A stretch of DNA of 64,000 bases from Gemmatimonadota bacterium (GCA_027623325.1 JAQBXY010000005.1:1-64000), one strand, 5' to 3'; positions 18,078 to 26,985 are shown, counted from the stretch's first letter. A program made the numbers and translations. The notes: generated by a model not told the origin, from the letters alone.

Positions 18078-18086
18078 TCTCCTGAT

Positions 18087-18929
18087 GTGATCGGTCCGCG
18101 CAAGGCGACCCGTCCCGCGCGCGTCACGCGCTACCGTGGCGGTGAAGTCCACCGCCAGCGGGACGCTCTCGCGGTTGAGGAGCCGCTCGAGATCAGAGTG
18201 TCGTGGATCGATGGCGGCGTCCGGCGAGTGGAGCCGCTGGCCGTTACGATGCGCACCCCGGGGCACGACTTCGAGTTGGTCGCGGGATTTCTTCATGGTG
18301 AAGGAATCGTCACGGGTGCCGACGATCTGCTCGAACTCACGTACTGCCGGGGCGCCGAGGAACAGGAATACAACGTCGTGGAGGCGCGGCTGGCTCCAGG
18401 GCGGGGCTTCGACCTGGAAGCAGTCCGCCGGAATTTCTACACCACCTCCAGCTGCGGTGTGTGCGGCAAGACATCACTCGAGGCGGTGGCCGCTCTAGGG
18501 TGCACCCTCCTCGGGGACGGCCCCCGGGTCGAGAGATCACTCCTTGCGGGATTGCCGGATCGACTCATGACCGGGCAGGGCGTCTTTGCCCGCACGGGAG
18601 GCCTCCATGCCGCGGGGCTCTTCGATAAAGACGGGGAGGTGCGCGCCGTCATGGAGGACGTCGGCCGACACAACGCGGTCGACAAGGTGATCGGGCAGGC
18701 GCTCCTTTCTCGAAAGCTGCCGGCGACGAGCGAGACACTCGTCGTGAGTGGTCGGGCCTCGTTCGAGCTGGTGCAAAAGGCTGTCGCTGCTGGTGTGCCG
18801 ATCCTGGTGGCGGTCGGGGCGCCATCGAGCCTCGCGGTCGACCTCGCGAAGCAGTTTCGCCAGACGCTCATTGGCTTCGCACGGGACGGCGGCTTCAATG
18901 TGTACTCAGGTCCGGAGCGCGTGGGGTGA
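18087..18929 (+). CDS. fdhD: Formate dehydrogenase sulfurtransferase FdhD
   Basis: 280 residues. FdhD moves sulfur from a cysteine desulfurase to the Mo/W-bis-PGD cofactor of formate dehydrogenase. Seen: EEPLEIRV, TPGHDFELVAGFLHGEGI, the CXXC pair C123/C126 in TSSCGVCGK, FARTGGLHAAGLF, EDVGRHNAVDKVIG and SGRASFELVQKA. GTG start 18087. Its stop overlaps the mobA GTG (GTGA). Client enzyme: the selenocysteine FdhA at 384-3089, 15 kb away on the other strand. Confidence 0.96.
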   Translation: MIGPRKATRPARVTRYRGGEVHRQRDALAVEEPLEIRVSWIDGGVRRVEPLAVTMRTPGHDFELVAGFLHGEGIVTGADDLLELTYCRGAEEQEYNVVEARLAPGRGFDLEAVRRNFYTTSSCGVCGKTSLEAVAALGCTLLGDGPRVERSLLAGLPDRLMTGQGVFARTGGLHAAGLFDKDGEVRAVMEDVGRHNAVDKVIGQALLSRKLPATSETLVVSGRASFELVQKAVAAGVPILVAVGAPSSLAVDLAKQFRQTLIGFARDGGFNVYSGPERVG

Positions 18930-19522
18930 CGGCGCGGCTGGAACTCCTGGGGGCGGTTCTGGCGGGGGGAGCTAGTCGTCGCCTGGGACGCGATAAGGCG
19001 GCCGAATACGTGGGCAATGTGCGACTCGTCGAGAGAGCCGTGCTCGCGCTGTCGTCGGCGTGCGATCCGGTCGTGGTGGTATCGTCGCGACCGGACACGC
19101 CTACCGGTCCGTGGATGTCTATCCCGGATCTCCGAGCCGGGTGCGGACCACTGGCCGGTATCGAGGCGGCGCTCGAGCACGCCCTGGCCCTTGGCCGAGA
19201 AGGAGTATTCGTGCTCGCGTGCGATCTCCCGTTGGTCGAGGGTGGGGTGGTCGAACGGATCGTGGCGGCCTCCAGAAACGCGCGGGTGTGTGTCCCTTCA
19301 CGACAGGGGGACCCCGACTTTGAGCCCTTGGCGGGTGTGTATTCCGTCGCGTGCCTTGCCGATGTCCGTCGCCTGCTCGACGAGGGAGTTCGGTCGGCCC
19401 GAAGGCTGTTCGAAGAGGCGGGCGGCGTCAGAGTCTCGGTGTCCGATGAGGCGTTCTTGAACGTGAACACCGAGAGCGATCTGGCGCGGGCGGAGGCCCG
19501 ATTGGGTACGAGCGGACCGTGA
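18926..19522 (+). CDS. mobA: Molybdenum cofactor guanylyltransferase MobA
   Basis: 198 residues. Attaches GMP to molybdopterin to make MGD, needed by FdhA. Motifs: AVLAGGASRRLGRDKA (GTP-binding loop, ~10-25), DLRAGCGPLAGIEAAL, VLACDLPLV (metal-binding Asp) and LNVNTESDLARAE. GTG 18926 overlaps fdhD; the stop overlaps the following acyltransferase GTG. The fdhD-mobA pair is a formate dehydrogenase maturation unit. Confidence 0.94.
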   Translation: MTARLELLGAVLAGGASRRLGRDKAAEYVGNVRLVERAVLALSSACDPVVVVSSRPDTPTGPWMSIPDLRAGCGPLAGIEAALEHALALGREGVFVLACDLPLVEGGVVERIVAASRNARVCVPSRQGDPDFEPLAGVYSVACLADVRRLLDEGVRSARRLFEEAGGVRVSVSDEAFLNVNTESDLARAEARLGTSGP

Positions 19523-20649
19523 GCGCGATCGACTCGGTCGTGGGCCACTCGGCTCCGAGACTCGTTTCACTCGACGCGTTTCGTGGCCTGACGATTGCCG
19601 GGATGATCCTCGTGAACAATCCAGGCAGTTGGTCGTTCGTATACCCACCGCTCGCTCACGCGGCGTGGCACGGTTGGACCCCGACCGATCTGATTTTCCC
19701 GTACTTCCTCTTCATCGTGGGTGTGGCGACGCCGTTTTCGTTCCGCCGGCGGCTCGCAGAGGGAGCCGAGCGGAGCGACCTCCTTCGACACATTGTGCGG
19801 CGGTCGCTGATGCTCATTCTGCTGGGCCTTGCGATGCGGGCCATCCCGGACTTTGACTTCTTCGAGATGCGTTGGGCCGGAGTCTTGCAAAGGATCGGCC
19901 TCGTGTACCTGGCGGCCGCCGGGGCGTACGTCTACCTCGGGCGGCGTGCACGCTGGATAGGAGCGGGTACCTTGCTGGTGGGGTATTGGGCGCTCATGAC
20001 GTGGGTGCCTGTCCCGGGATACGGACCCGGTGACCTGAGTCCCGATGGCAACCTGGCTGCTTACCTCGATCGACTCCTCATGGGAGGGCATCTGTGGCAG
20101 GGTAGCTGGGATCCGGAAGGAATACTTTCCACACTGCCCGCGATCGCCACCGCGCTCATCGGAACCTTCACCGGGGAATGGCTACAGTCGGGGCGCGAAC
20201 CCCGCGTGCTGACCCGCGGTTTGCTTCTGACGGGATCGCTCCTGGTTCCCGCCGGGCTCGCCTGGGGCGTCGTCTTTCCCATCAACAAGAACCTCTGGAC
20301 GAGTTCGTACGTCGTGTTCACCGCGGGTACGGCGCTGCTCTTGCTCGGAAGTCTGTATTGGCTCATCGACGTGAAAGCGAAGCGCGGCTGGTGGGAGCAG
20401 TGGATGGTGGTATATGGGATGAACGCGATCGCTGTCTTCGTCGCGTCTGGAATGCTCTCGAAGGCCATGGGCCGTGTCCGGGTGGGTGGGCTCGACGGTA
20501 CTTCTCTGTACAACTGGATTTTCGAGAACGGCTTTCGCTCGTGGGCCGGGGACTACAACGGATCGCTCGCGTTCGCCATGACCTACGTGGTGCTCTGGCT
20601 GGGGGTGGCTTGGGCGATGCACGCACGAAGGCTGTACCTGAGGATCTAG
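19519..20649 (+). CDS. NagX/HGSNAT-like membrane acyltransferase (COG4299)
   Basis: 376 residues with about ten TM helices. N-terminal signature RLVSLDAFRGLTIAGMILVNNPG and the HGWTPTDLIFPYFLFIVGVA segment are typical of heparan-alpha-glucosaminide N-acetyltransferase-like proteins (DUF5009/NagX); later LQRIGLVYLAAA and FPINKNLWTSSYVVFTAGTALLLL. Such proteins may acetylate amino sugars across the inner membrane. GTG 19519 overlaps mobA by 4 nt although the function is unrelated. A terminator-like hairpin follows. Confidence 0.85.
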   Translation: MSAIDSVVGHSAPRLVSLDAFRGLTIAGMILVNNPGSWSFVYPPLAHAAWHGWTPTDLIFPYFLFIVGVATPFSFRRRLAEGAERSDLLRHIVRRSLMLILLGLAMRAIPDFDFFEMRWAGVLQRIGLVYLAAAGAYVYLGRRARWIGAGTLLVGYWALMTWVPVPGYGPGDLSPDGNLAAYLDRLLMGGHLWQGSWDPEGILSTLPAIATALIGTFTGEWLQSGREPRVLTRGLLLTGSLLVPAGLAWGVVFPINKNLWTSSYVVFTAGTALLLLGSLYWLIDVKAKRGWWEQWMVVYGMNAIAVFVASGMLSKAMGRVRVGGLDGTSLYNWIFENGFRSWAGDYNGSLAFAMTYVVLWLGVAWAMHARRLYLRI

Positions 20650-20701
20650 GCGGATGGTTCGGAGCCGGACGGGATGAATGGTCCCGAGGGCTTCCGTGGT
20701 T

Positions 20702-20729
20702 GCCGCGACCCGGCGCCGTGGCTCTTTTT
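20702..20729 (+). terminator. Putative rho-independent terminator
   Basis: GCCGCG pairs with CGTGGC (one G-T) across a 9-nt loop, followed by TCTTTTTG. Lies 52 nt after the acyltransferase stop and before the cytochrome lipoprotein start, separating the two transcription units. Confidence 0.5.
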
Positions 20730-20757
20730 GTTCAACTCACACTCTCCAGCCCTGACC

Positions 20758-21249
20758 ATGATTTCAAACCCAAGAGTCCTACTGATCGCCCTCGCCGCGG
20801 CGGCGTCGGGGTGTGCTTCCAGTACGAGCGCCGAAGGCCCGGCTGCCGCTAGGCCTGAGCCGGCGGTAAGGGCGCCCGCCGCGGCCACCGCGCCTGTCGT
20901 GGCCGCGAGCCCCGCGCCACCACCTCCGTCTTCGGCTGGCTTCTCCGATATGCAGGCGAATCAGGGACGGGACACCTTCCGGGCTTCCTGCACGGAGTGC
21001 CACTACTCGAGCGAGTTCTCCGACGCCCAGTTCAAGTTCAAATGGAGCCGTCGCTCGGCGGGCAACCTGTATCAGCTGATCCAGACCTCGATGCCGGAGA
21101 GCGCGCCCGGAAGTCTGTCGCCCGGTGAGGCCGTGCAGTTGGTGGCATATATCATGCGGATGAACGGCTTTGAGCCGGGCGAGAGCGATCTCGCACCCGA
21201 CCGCGCGGTTCTCGACGGCATCAGTCTGGCCTCCATCCGGGAGAACTAG
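20758..21249 (+). CDS. c-type cytochrome lipoprotein, mono-heme
   Basis: 163 residues. ATG 20758 gives a lipoprotein signal (RVLLIALAAAASGC, lipobox Cys19); an upstream ATG at 20674 would bury it. A Pro/Ala linker (~25-60) precedes a class I cytochrome c domain with heme site CTECH (C78, C81, H82) and a likely axial Met112 in TSMPES. It would sit in the periplasm anchored to a membrane. The next gene, 7 nt downstream, is the remnant of a Tat-exported FAD oxidoreductase, for which this cytochrome was probably the electron acceptor. Confidence 0.87.
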   Translation: MISNPRVLLIALAAAASGCASSTSAEGPAAARPEPAVRAPAAATAPVVAASPAPPPPSSAGFSDMQANQGRDTFRASCTECHYSSEFSDAQFKFKWSRRSAGNLYQLIQTSMPESAPGSLSPGEAVQLVAYIMRMNGFEPGESDLAPDRAVLDGISLASIREN

Positions 21250-21256
21250 GGAAGCC

Positions 21257-21679
21257 GTGAGTATCGATCGTCGAGACTTTCTGAAGGCAGCGACCGCGGG
21301 CGCGGGACTCGCGATCGCCGGTGCACCGATCCCGTCTGCTGCGTCACCGTCTCCGCGACAGGCCCCCTTCGTTCGCAGCGGTCAGTTGCCAGATGTGGTT
21401 GTCATCGGCGCGGGCAACTTCGGGGCGTGGACGGCCCTCAACCTTCAGCGCGGCGGCGCGCGGGTGACGCTCATCGATCCCGACTTCGACAACGTGTGGT
21501 TGGCGGGCGGCGGCTCGGCTGAATCGTTCAAGCAGGGGCCGGTGCTGGGACAGTACATCGCGGGACGGGTATTCGGTACCGAGAACGACGAGGCGCTGAA
21601 CGACACCTTCCGACTCCTTGAAGGGGAATTCGACGAGGGTGGAACTGGCCTCGGGGATGAGTTCGGCCAGGAGTACTGA
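21257..21679 (+). pseudogene. Tat-exported FAD-dependent oxidoreductase, internally deleted
   Basis: 140 residues. Twin-arginine signal (IDRRDFLKAATAGAGLAIAGA), then a Rossmann FAD motif VVVIGAGNFGAWTALNLQ (48-65) up to RVTLIDP (~75). It then jumps directly to the C-terminal FAD-binding block of DadA/glycine-oxidase-like enzymes (VWLAGGGSAESFKQGPVLGQYIAG). The ~300 residues of substrate domain normally between these parts are missing, with the frame kept; the junction is near 21479. GTG 21257 follows the cytochrome gene. Almost certainly inactive: in-frame deletion, assembly collapse or decay. Confidence 0.8.
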
Positions 21680-21692
21680 CCCAGGGAGCCGT

Positions 21693-23492
21693 ATGCAGGA
21701 TGGCGCCGTCGCGCGCCCCGAGACGTCCGGGGCTTCACCTTCGACCCGCGGGCTGTGGGCGCTGGGCTTCGTCGCACTATGTCTCGTGGCGTTGGTCGCG
21801 GTTCCCACCTATTACGGGCAGCGCGTTGCGGTGGTACAGAGTCGCATTTCGGATGTGCTCGAACCGGCCGCTCGGCTCAGCTCGAACCTCGGCCTGCTGA
21901 AAGCTCGGCAGATGGCCCGGGTGGAAGGCTTCCTCCTCACCGGCGACCGGGCCTTCCGCGAGCCGTACATCGCCGCGATTGCGGAAGAGGACTCCGTCGT
22001 CGCAGGCCTGCGTGTGCTCGCTCGCGACCTGAACATCGAGGTCTTCGAGCGAGTAGCCCGCTTCACCTCTTCGTCGACCGACTGGAATTTCTCCAACCAG
22101 CGGATTTTCGACGCTCCCCCGGACGTAGGCGCACGGGCGCAGGTGCAGGCAGGCTACGACGGCCTCCAACGAGCCATTCGCGAGCTGGACCGCGCCATCC
22201 AGTCCGAGGTGCTGGAGGGCCGTCGCGCGATGGCCAACGAACGCCGTCGACAAGCCCGGATCACGACTGCGCTGGCCTTCCTCGCGCTTCTGGCCACGCT
22301 CATGGTCGGGCGAGTGGCGTCGCGGTACCGGGCTCTGCTCATCGAGCGCGAGATGCGCCGACGTGACGCCGTTCGGGCTCGGCGAGAGATCGACTCGCTC
22401 CTCGAGGCGACCGGGGACGGAGTGCTGGGGATCGATCTGGACGGAGCCTGTATTTCGCTCAACCGAGCAGGCTCCCACCTCCTTGGGTACAAGCCTGGGG
22501 AGATCATGGGCCGCGAGGTTCACGACACCCTCTTCCACACGCTCGCGGGTGGTGTTCCTCACGCGCGGGCGGATTCACCGATTCTGGCCGCGATCCCCGA
22601 GGGGCGGCTGGTCGACTCGGAAGGGGGCGCGATCATCTGGCGCAGAAAGCGCACGTCGTTTCCAGCTCGATGGTCGCTCCGGCCGATGATGGACGGCACG
22701 GAACTCCGCGGAGCGGTGCTGACCTTCACCGACATGACGGAGATCCACGAAAAGGAGGCGGCTCTACGTCGCGCCATCCAACAGCGCGAGGACGTCGTCT
22801 CGATCGTCTCGCACGATCTGCGCAACCCGCTGGGGGTGGTGTTGGCGGCGGCGGACCTCCTGCTCGACCTGCCGTTGGATGACAACCAGAGAAGACGGCA
22901 GGCAGAGATCATCGCGCGATCGGGTCGCCGAATGTTGCACCTGATCGAAGACCTTCTCGATCTGGCCCGCATGGAGGCCGGCGCGCTCGTGGTGCGCCCC
23001 TCACAGGAAGATCTGTTGCCGATTCTCGAGGAGGCGAGGAGTGTGTTCGCCGACCAGGCGGAAGCGCGCTCAGTTTTGTTGGAGGTCAGTCCTGCCGGCG
23101 GGCAGCCCCTCGCGCGAGTGGATCGAGACCGGATCATGCAGGCGCTGTCGAACCTTCTGGACAACGCCATCCGGCTCACGCCCTCCGGGGGGACCGTCAC
23201 GCTGGCGGCGCGTGAGGACCGCGATCACGTCTATGTATCCGTCGTCGATACCGGCCCCGGTATCGCACCGGATCGCCTCGAGCGCCTGTTCGACCGTTTT
23301 ACCCAGATCAACGGAGGCGGTGGTGGCGCGGCCGGGCTCGGTCTTGCGATCGTACGAGGAGTCGCGACGGCCCACGACGGAGAGGTGACGGTCCAGTCGG
23401 AGGTGGGTCGGGGAAGTACGTTCTCGCTTCGTTTGCCTAAGCGGGGACCCCTCGTGGGTGAGGACCCCAGAAGCGAGGGCCTCGCCCGGTAG
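21693..23492 (+). CDS. Membrane sensor histidine kinase with PAS domain
   Basis: 599 residues. ATG 21693 preceded by GGGAG. TM1 (~19-40), a helical extracytoplasmic CHASE3-like sensor (~45-190, with LLKARQMARVEGFLLTGDRAFREPY), TM2 (~195-215), PAS domain (IDSLLEATGDGVLGIDLDG onward, ~230-350), HisKA with phospho-His in VSIVSHDLRNPLGVVL (~370), and HATPase_c with NLLDNAIRLTPSGG, VVDTGPGIAP and GLGLAIVRG. No receiver domain. No response regulator is adjacent, so it is an orphan; the single-domain regulator at 6196 is one possible partner in the window. It starts 13 nt after the FAD remnant. Confidence 0.92.
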   Translation: MQDGAVARPETSGASPSTRGLWALGFVALCLVALVAVPTYYGQRVAVVQSRISDVLEPAARLSSNLGLLKARQMARVEGFLLTGDRAFREPYIAAIAEEDSVVAGLRVLARDLNIEVFERVARFTSSSTDWNFSNQRIFDAPPDVGARAQVQAGYDGLQRAIRELDRAIQSEVLEGRRAMANERRRQARITTALAFLALLATLMVGRVASRYRALLIEREMRRRDAVRARREIDSLLEATGDGVLGIDLDGACISLNRAGSHLLGYKPGEIMGREVHDTLFHTLAGGVPHARADSPILAAIPEGRLVDSEGGAIIWRRKRTSFPARWSLRPMMDGTELRGAVLTFTDMTEIHEKEAALRRAIQQREDVVSIVSHDLRNPLGVVLAAADLLLDLPLDDNQRRRQAEIIARSGRRMLHLIEDLLDLARMEAGALVVRPSQEDLLPILEEARSVFADQAEARSVLLEVSPAGGQPLARVDRDRIMQALSNLLDNAIRLTPSGGTVTLAAREDRDHVYVSVVDTGPGIAPDRLERLFDRFTQINGGGGGAAGLGLAIVRGVATAHDGEVTVQSEVGRGSTFSLRLPKRGPLVGEDPRSEGLAR

Positions 23493-23512
23493 CCCATTTC
23501 TGCCACGGGCTG

Positions 23513-25213
23513 CTAGCCCTGGGGGCTCTGCGGAACCGGTAGGGGCAGGGCCTCAGGCACGCGGTGCTCGGTGACGTAGCCCCTGTAGTGTTCGACCTCT
23601 TCTTCGCTTCGCTGGCTGGACCACCCGAGCAGGTCGGCCATGATCGCGGCCGCTTCCGTGGCCCCGGCCAGACCTGAGTCCGGTGCGAAAAGGAGCAGGG
23701 CCGAACGGCGATCCATGAAGTCGACGAGCGTAGAGGCCATTTCGTTCTCCACCGCGAGGCGGACCTCCCCACGAACGGCGGGAACCCCCTCACCAAGGGG
23801 CTCCAACCAAGCAGGGTCTTCTTCCGCCAGCGCAATCAAGTCGTCGAGCTGCACACCGTACAGCCAGCCGAGCCGAGGGAGCGAATCAGCCGGCGCGCCC
23901 GCCTGCTCGAGTCTCGCCAGTCGATCGGCCTTGAACGCCTCGACGTCGCCCTCGGGCGCTCCCGGCAGCAGCACGCGATCCGTCCGGTCCTCGGTTTCCG
24001 GTGGGTCACCCAGTTCTTCGCGTAGCTCTTGGATGACTCGGCCGGCCATTCGACGGTAGGTCGTGAGCTTCCCGCCCGCGATCGTGATCAACCCACGCGG
24101 GCCTCGCCAAACCTCGTCCTCACGGGAGGTGTCGCGAGTCGACTTCCCTTCTTCGGCGATCAGCGGGCGAATCCCTGCCCAGGTGGCGAGTACGTCGTCG
24201 ACCGTGAGTCCTGCATCGGGAAAGCAGTCCTGAAGCATGGCGAGTAGGTCGAGAACCTCCTCCCGGGTCGCCCGCGGTGATTCCAGCGGGCCCGAGTATT
24301 CGTCGTCGCTGGTTCCAACGTATACGTAGTCGAGCCTCCTCATTGCGAGCCCCCGGCGACCCGAGGACGCTTTCAGGAACGAGGCTCCTTCAATGGCAAG
24401 ACGGTCCGCGCTGAGCAAGATGTGAATGCCCTTGCTCGGGCGAAGCTGCTTCTCGACCGTCAGGTCGGAGTCCTCGAGGACCTTTTGGGCCCACGGCCCC
24501 GCTGCGTTGACGACCGCACGCGCCTGAACCTCATAGACCGCACCATCGTGCGCGTCTCGTACCCGGGCGCCGCGCACCTGTCCGTGGCTGTCGAAGAACA
24601 GGCTCTCTGCCGCCGCGTGGTTCGCGACCCATGCGCCATGATCCGACGCGGAAAGCGCGTTCTCGAGCGTGAGCCGAGCGTCGTCCGTGATGTACTCCAC
24701 GTACTGGACCGCCCCGCGCAACGGGTCCCGAAGACCGGGAAGGCGCTGCCGTACCTCATCCGGCTCCAGCATGACGTATCGATCGGGCTCGTCGGTGTCG
24801 GCGAGCCAGTCGAAGACCGACAGCCCCGCGCGGATCTTGATGAGCGAATCAGGAGCGAACACCGGGTAGAGGAAGTCGAGGCGGTGAACGAGATGAGGTG
24901 CGATCGCCTGGAGCACGCGACGCTCGCGGGCCGACTCGCGCACGAGAAGAAAGTGCCCGTACTCCAGATAGCGCACGCCACCGTGCACGATCTTCGACGA
25001 TCGGCTGGAGGTTCCGAATCCGAAGTCGTGCTTCTCCACGAGTGCGACGGACCAGCCGCGCAGTGCGGCATCGCGCGCGATGCCCACCCCGGTGATCCCT
25101 CCTCCGATGATGAGGACGTCGACGGGCTGCGTCGTCATCGCCTCGAGGGCGGCCTTGCGGCCAGCCGGCGAGAACGGATGGGGAGCGCCAGCCGTCACAG
25201 TTCGTTTGCCCAT
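23513..25213 (-). CDS. glpD: Aerobic glycerol-3-phosphate dehydrogenase
   Basis: 566 residues. FAD enzyme oxidising glycerol-3-phosphate to DHAP and feeding quinones at the inner membrane. FAD motif VLIIGGGITGVGIARDAALRG (~33-53), VEKHDFGFGTSSRSSKIVHGGVRYLEYG, LRPSKGIHI, VYVGTSDDEY, ATWAGIRPL and GGKLTTYRRMA, followed by the C-terminal DAO_C helical domain. ATG 25213; its first 19 nt overlap the end of the glycerophosphodiesterase gene, coupling release of G3P to its oxidation. Converges on the histidine kinase with 20 nt between stops. Confidence 0.95.
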   Translation of the reverse strand: MGKRTVTAGAPHPFSPAGRKAALEAMTTQPVDVLIIGGGITGVGIARDAALRGWSVALVEKHDFGFGTSSRSSKIVHGGVRYLEYGHFLLVRESARERRVLQAIAPHLVHRLDFLYPVFAPDSLIKIRAGLSVFDWLADTDEPDRYVMLEPDEVRQRLPGLRDPLRGAVQYVEYITDDARLTLENALSASDHGAWVANHAAAESLFFDSHGQVRGARVRDAHDGAVYEVQARAVVNAAGPWAQKVLEDSDLTVEKQLRPSKGIHILLSADRLAIEGASFLKASSGRRGLAMRRLDYVYVGTSDDEYSGPLESPRATREEVLDLLAMLQDCFPDAGLTVDDVLATWAGIRPLIAEEGKSTRDTSREDEVWRGPRGLITIAGGKLTTYRRMAGRVIQELREELGDPPETEDRTDRVLLPGAPEGDVEAFKADRLARLEQAGAPADSLPRLGWLYGVQLDDLIALAEEDPAWLEPLGEGVPAVRGEVRLAVENEMASTLVDFMDRRSALLLFAPDSGLAGATEAAAIMADLLGWSSQRSEEEVEHYRGYVTEHRVPEALPLPVPQSPQG

Positions 25214-25959
25214 GCTCTCAACGCTCCTACCTCATTCGTGGTGATTCGGGGCACGCCGATCGAGAGCAACTCGGCGGCCTGAGCCGTGGTATTCACCGTC
25301 CAGGTCGCGAGCGCGATGCCTGCCGTCAGGGAAGCGACGGCGAGCCGCCGATCGGCCAAGAGAATCCGGGCGTCGTAATCGAGGAGCGCGCGGGGGTCGC
25401 CCGTCGCTCGCTCGATCCCTTCTTCGGCTCGAGAACTCACCTCGACGATATAGCCGATGAGCGCGTTCGGATCGGAGACGCGTATGCGATCGAGGGCTTC
25501 CCAGTCCATCGAGATGAAGACGGTTGAGGCGGAGAGCCCGGCCTGGGCGACGACCTCCACAATGCGGTCGAGATCTTCAGGATTCCGGTATCCCTTCACC
25601 TCGGCATACACTCGGCTGACTCGATGCCCGATCAGCTCGAGCGTCGCTGCGAGCGCCGGAATCGGCTCCCCGCGGAAGGCGGGGTCGAACCAGCTTCCCG
25701 CGTCGAGACGCCCGAGCTGTGCCGCACTCCACGAGGCGACCGGGCCGGTGCCATTGGACGTGCGATTCAACGTGGCGTCGTGGAAGAGTACGGGAGTGCC
25801 ATCGCGCGCTGCATGAAGATCGAACTCGACGGCGTCGGCACCCGCCTCGATGGCGCGTTCCATGGCTACATTCGTGTTCTCGGGCGTGCGTGCGCTGTAC
25901 CCGCGATGAGCGATGATTTCGACCGACCCAGGCAAGCCGAACGGGTCGAAACGATTCAC
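25195..25959 (-). CDS. Glycerophosphodiester phosphodiesterase
   Basis: 254 residues. Cuts glycerophosphodiesters to G3P and an alcohol. GDPD motifs: EIIAHRGYSARTPENTNVAME (catalytic His), AVEFDLHAARDGTPVLFHDATLNRTSNGTG (metal Glu/Asp and second His), YAEVKG, and TWTVNT. GTG 25959 chosen: it lies 14 nt after the preceding stop and starts just before the conserved HRGYS block. No signal peptide, so cytoplasmic (UgpQ-like). Forms an operon with glpD. Confidence 0.9.
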   Translation of the reverse strand: MNRFDPFGLPGSVEIIAHRGYSARTPENTNVAMERAIEAGADAVEFDLHAARDGTPVLFHDATLNRTSNGTGPVASWSAAQLGRLDAGSWFDPAFRGEPIPALAATLELIGHRVSRVYAEVKGYRNPEDLDRIVEVVAQAGLSASTVFISMDWEALDRIRVSDPNALIGYIVEVSSRAEEGIERATGDPRALLDYDARILLADRRLAVASLTAGIALATWTVNTTAQAAELLSIGVPRITTNEVGALRAWANEL

Positions 25960-25972
25960 GGAGTCCCGGTGG

Positions 25973-26284
25973 TCAGCCGTCGACGGTCGGCGCAACGATC
26001 TTCTTCGCGGGTGGCGAAGCAAGCTGGCGCTCGAATTCGCTCGCGTCGGTGAGGCCGCGGACCGCCGAGTGCAACGCTGCGATCTCCTGTTCCTGTAGTT
26101 CGATACGCGGTTCCAGGATCCGCATCGTTTCGTCGGCCCCTCGCGATTCGAACAGTTTGGCCAGCGCCGTGACCGTCGGGTTGAGCGCGAATCGGGCGGT
26201 GAGTCCGATCACGGGAACGAGGACGATCGAGATCCCCAGGATGGCCGAAACGAGGGCGGTGAGATCAACGGGTTGGATTGGCAT
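25973..26284 (-). CDS. Small membrane protein, unknown
   Basis: 103 residues. One TM segment (LVSAILGISIVLVPVIGLTARFAL, ~11-34) followed by a soluble amphipathic region (RILEPRIELQEQEIAALHSAVRGL). ATG 26284 has GGAG 6 nt upstream. Leads into the glycerophosphodiesterase-glpD run. Family not recognised; resembles short phage-shock/LapA-like one-TM proteins only in layout. Confidence 0.65.
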   Translation of the reverse strand: MPIQPVDLTALVSAILGISIVLVPVIGLTARFALNPTVTALAKLFESRGADETMRILEPRIELQEQEIAALHSAVRGLTDASEFERQLASPPAKKIVAPTVDG

Positions 26285-26445
26285 GCGTTTCTCCGAAGGC
26301 CGAAGCAGATGCGACATGGTGTCCGACAGCTCACGACTGCGCAACATTGTCGGCATGAACCAAGTCGGTCGGTTCCAACCACTCCCCCCTCATGACTGTC
26401 AAAGTGTGTGCAAAGGGACAAGACGGACGAGATCCGCGGGGACCG

Positions 26446-26985
26446 GTGGGCGAACGAGTGCAGGCGTCTGTGGAGAGTGCTGACGTACGACGGGCTGCGG
26501 GTGGAGATCACACCGCTTTCGAGCGGCTCTAGCGCGATCACGTCGGGCGGATCTACGCCCTGTGTGTCCGTATGGTCGACGAGCAGTCGGCCGACGACCT
26601 CACTCAGGAAGTGTTCATTCGGGCGTGGCGCAAGCTGGATACGTTCAAGGGACAGGCACAGTTCGGGACGTGGCTCCACCGCCTGGCGGTCAACCACGTC
26701 CTCAGCAGCCGACAAACCCAACGAAACAGGGAAGCGAGGCATACGGGTGGAGAGGGCATCTTGAGTCAGGTCATCGCGCCCAACAGGAGGTCGTCGGGTC
26801 ATGCTCTCGACATCGAAGGTGCGATCCAACACCTGCCGGCGCGCGCCAAAGAAGTGTTCGTGCTGTACGACGTGGAGGGGTACAGCCATGACGAGATTTC
26901 CGAGGCTCTCAGTGTCTCGGTCGGCACGTCGAAATCACAGTTGCATCGGGCTCGCATGCTGATGCGACAACATCTGGATGGATGA
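26446..26985 (+). pseudogene. ECF sigma factor (RpoE type) interrupted by an amber codon
   Basis: Frame: ESADVRRAAGGDHTAFERL, stop TAG (26530-26532), RDHVGRIYALCVRMVDEQS, then ADDLTQEVFIRAWRKL, FGTWLHRLAVNHVLSSRQ (region 2) and LPARAKEVFVLYDVEGYSHDEISEALSVSVGTSKSQLHRAR (region 4). Family sequences have Tyr at the stop position (ERLYRDHVGR), so one C-to-G change (TAC to TAG) explains it. Translation from ATG 26572 would give a 137-residue protein lacking region 2.1. Start uncertain: GTG 26446 follows CGGGGA; GTG 26404 and 26470 are alternatives. The downstream anti-sigma gene is intact and overlaps by 8 nt. Either a true nonsense mutation, an error, or suppressed. Confidence 0.85.

Noticed and set aside
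23493-23512. Bidirectional terminator between the histidine kinase and glpD
   Set aside because: Only a 5-bp AGCCC/GGGCT stem and no T-tract on either strand.
26530-26532. Recoding of TAG as an amino acid (e.g. pyrrolysine)
   Set aside because: No pyl genes seen and the conserved residue is Tyr; a point change is simpler.
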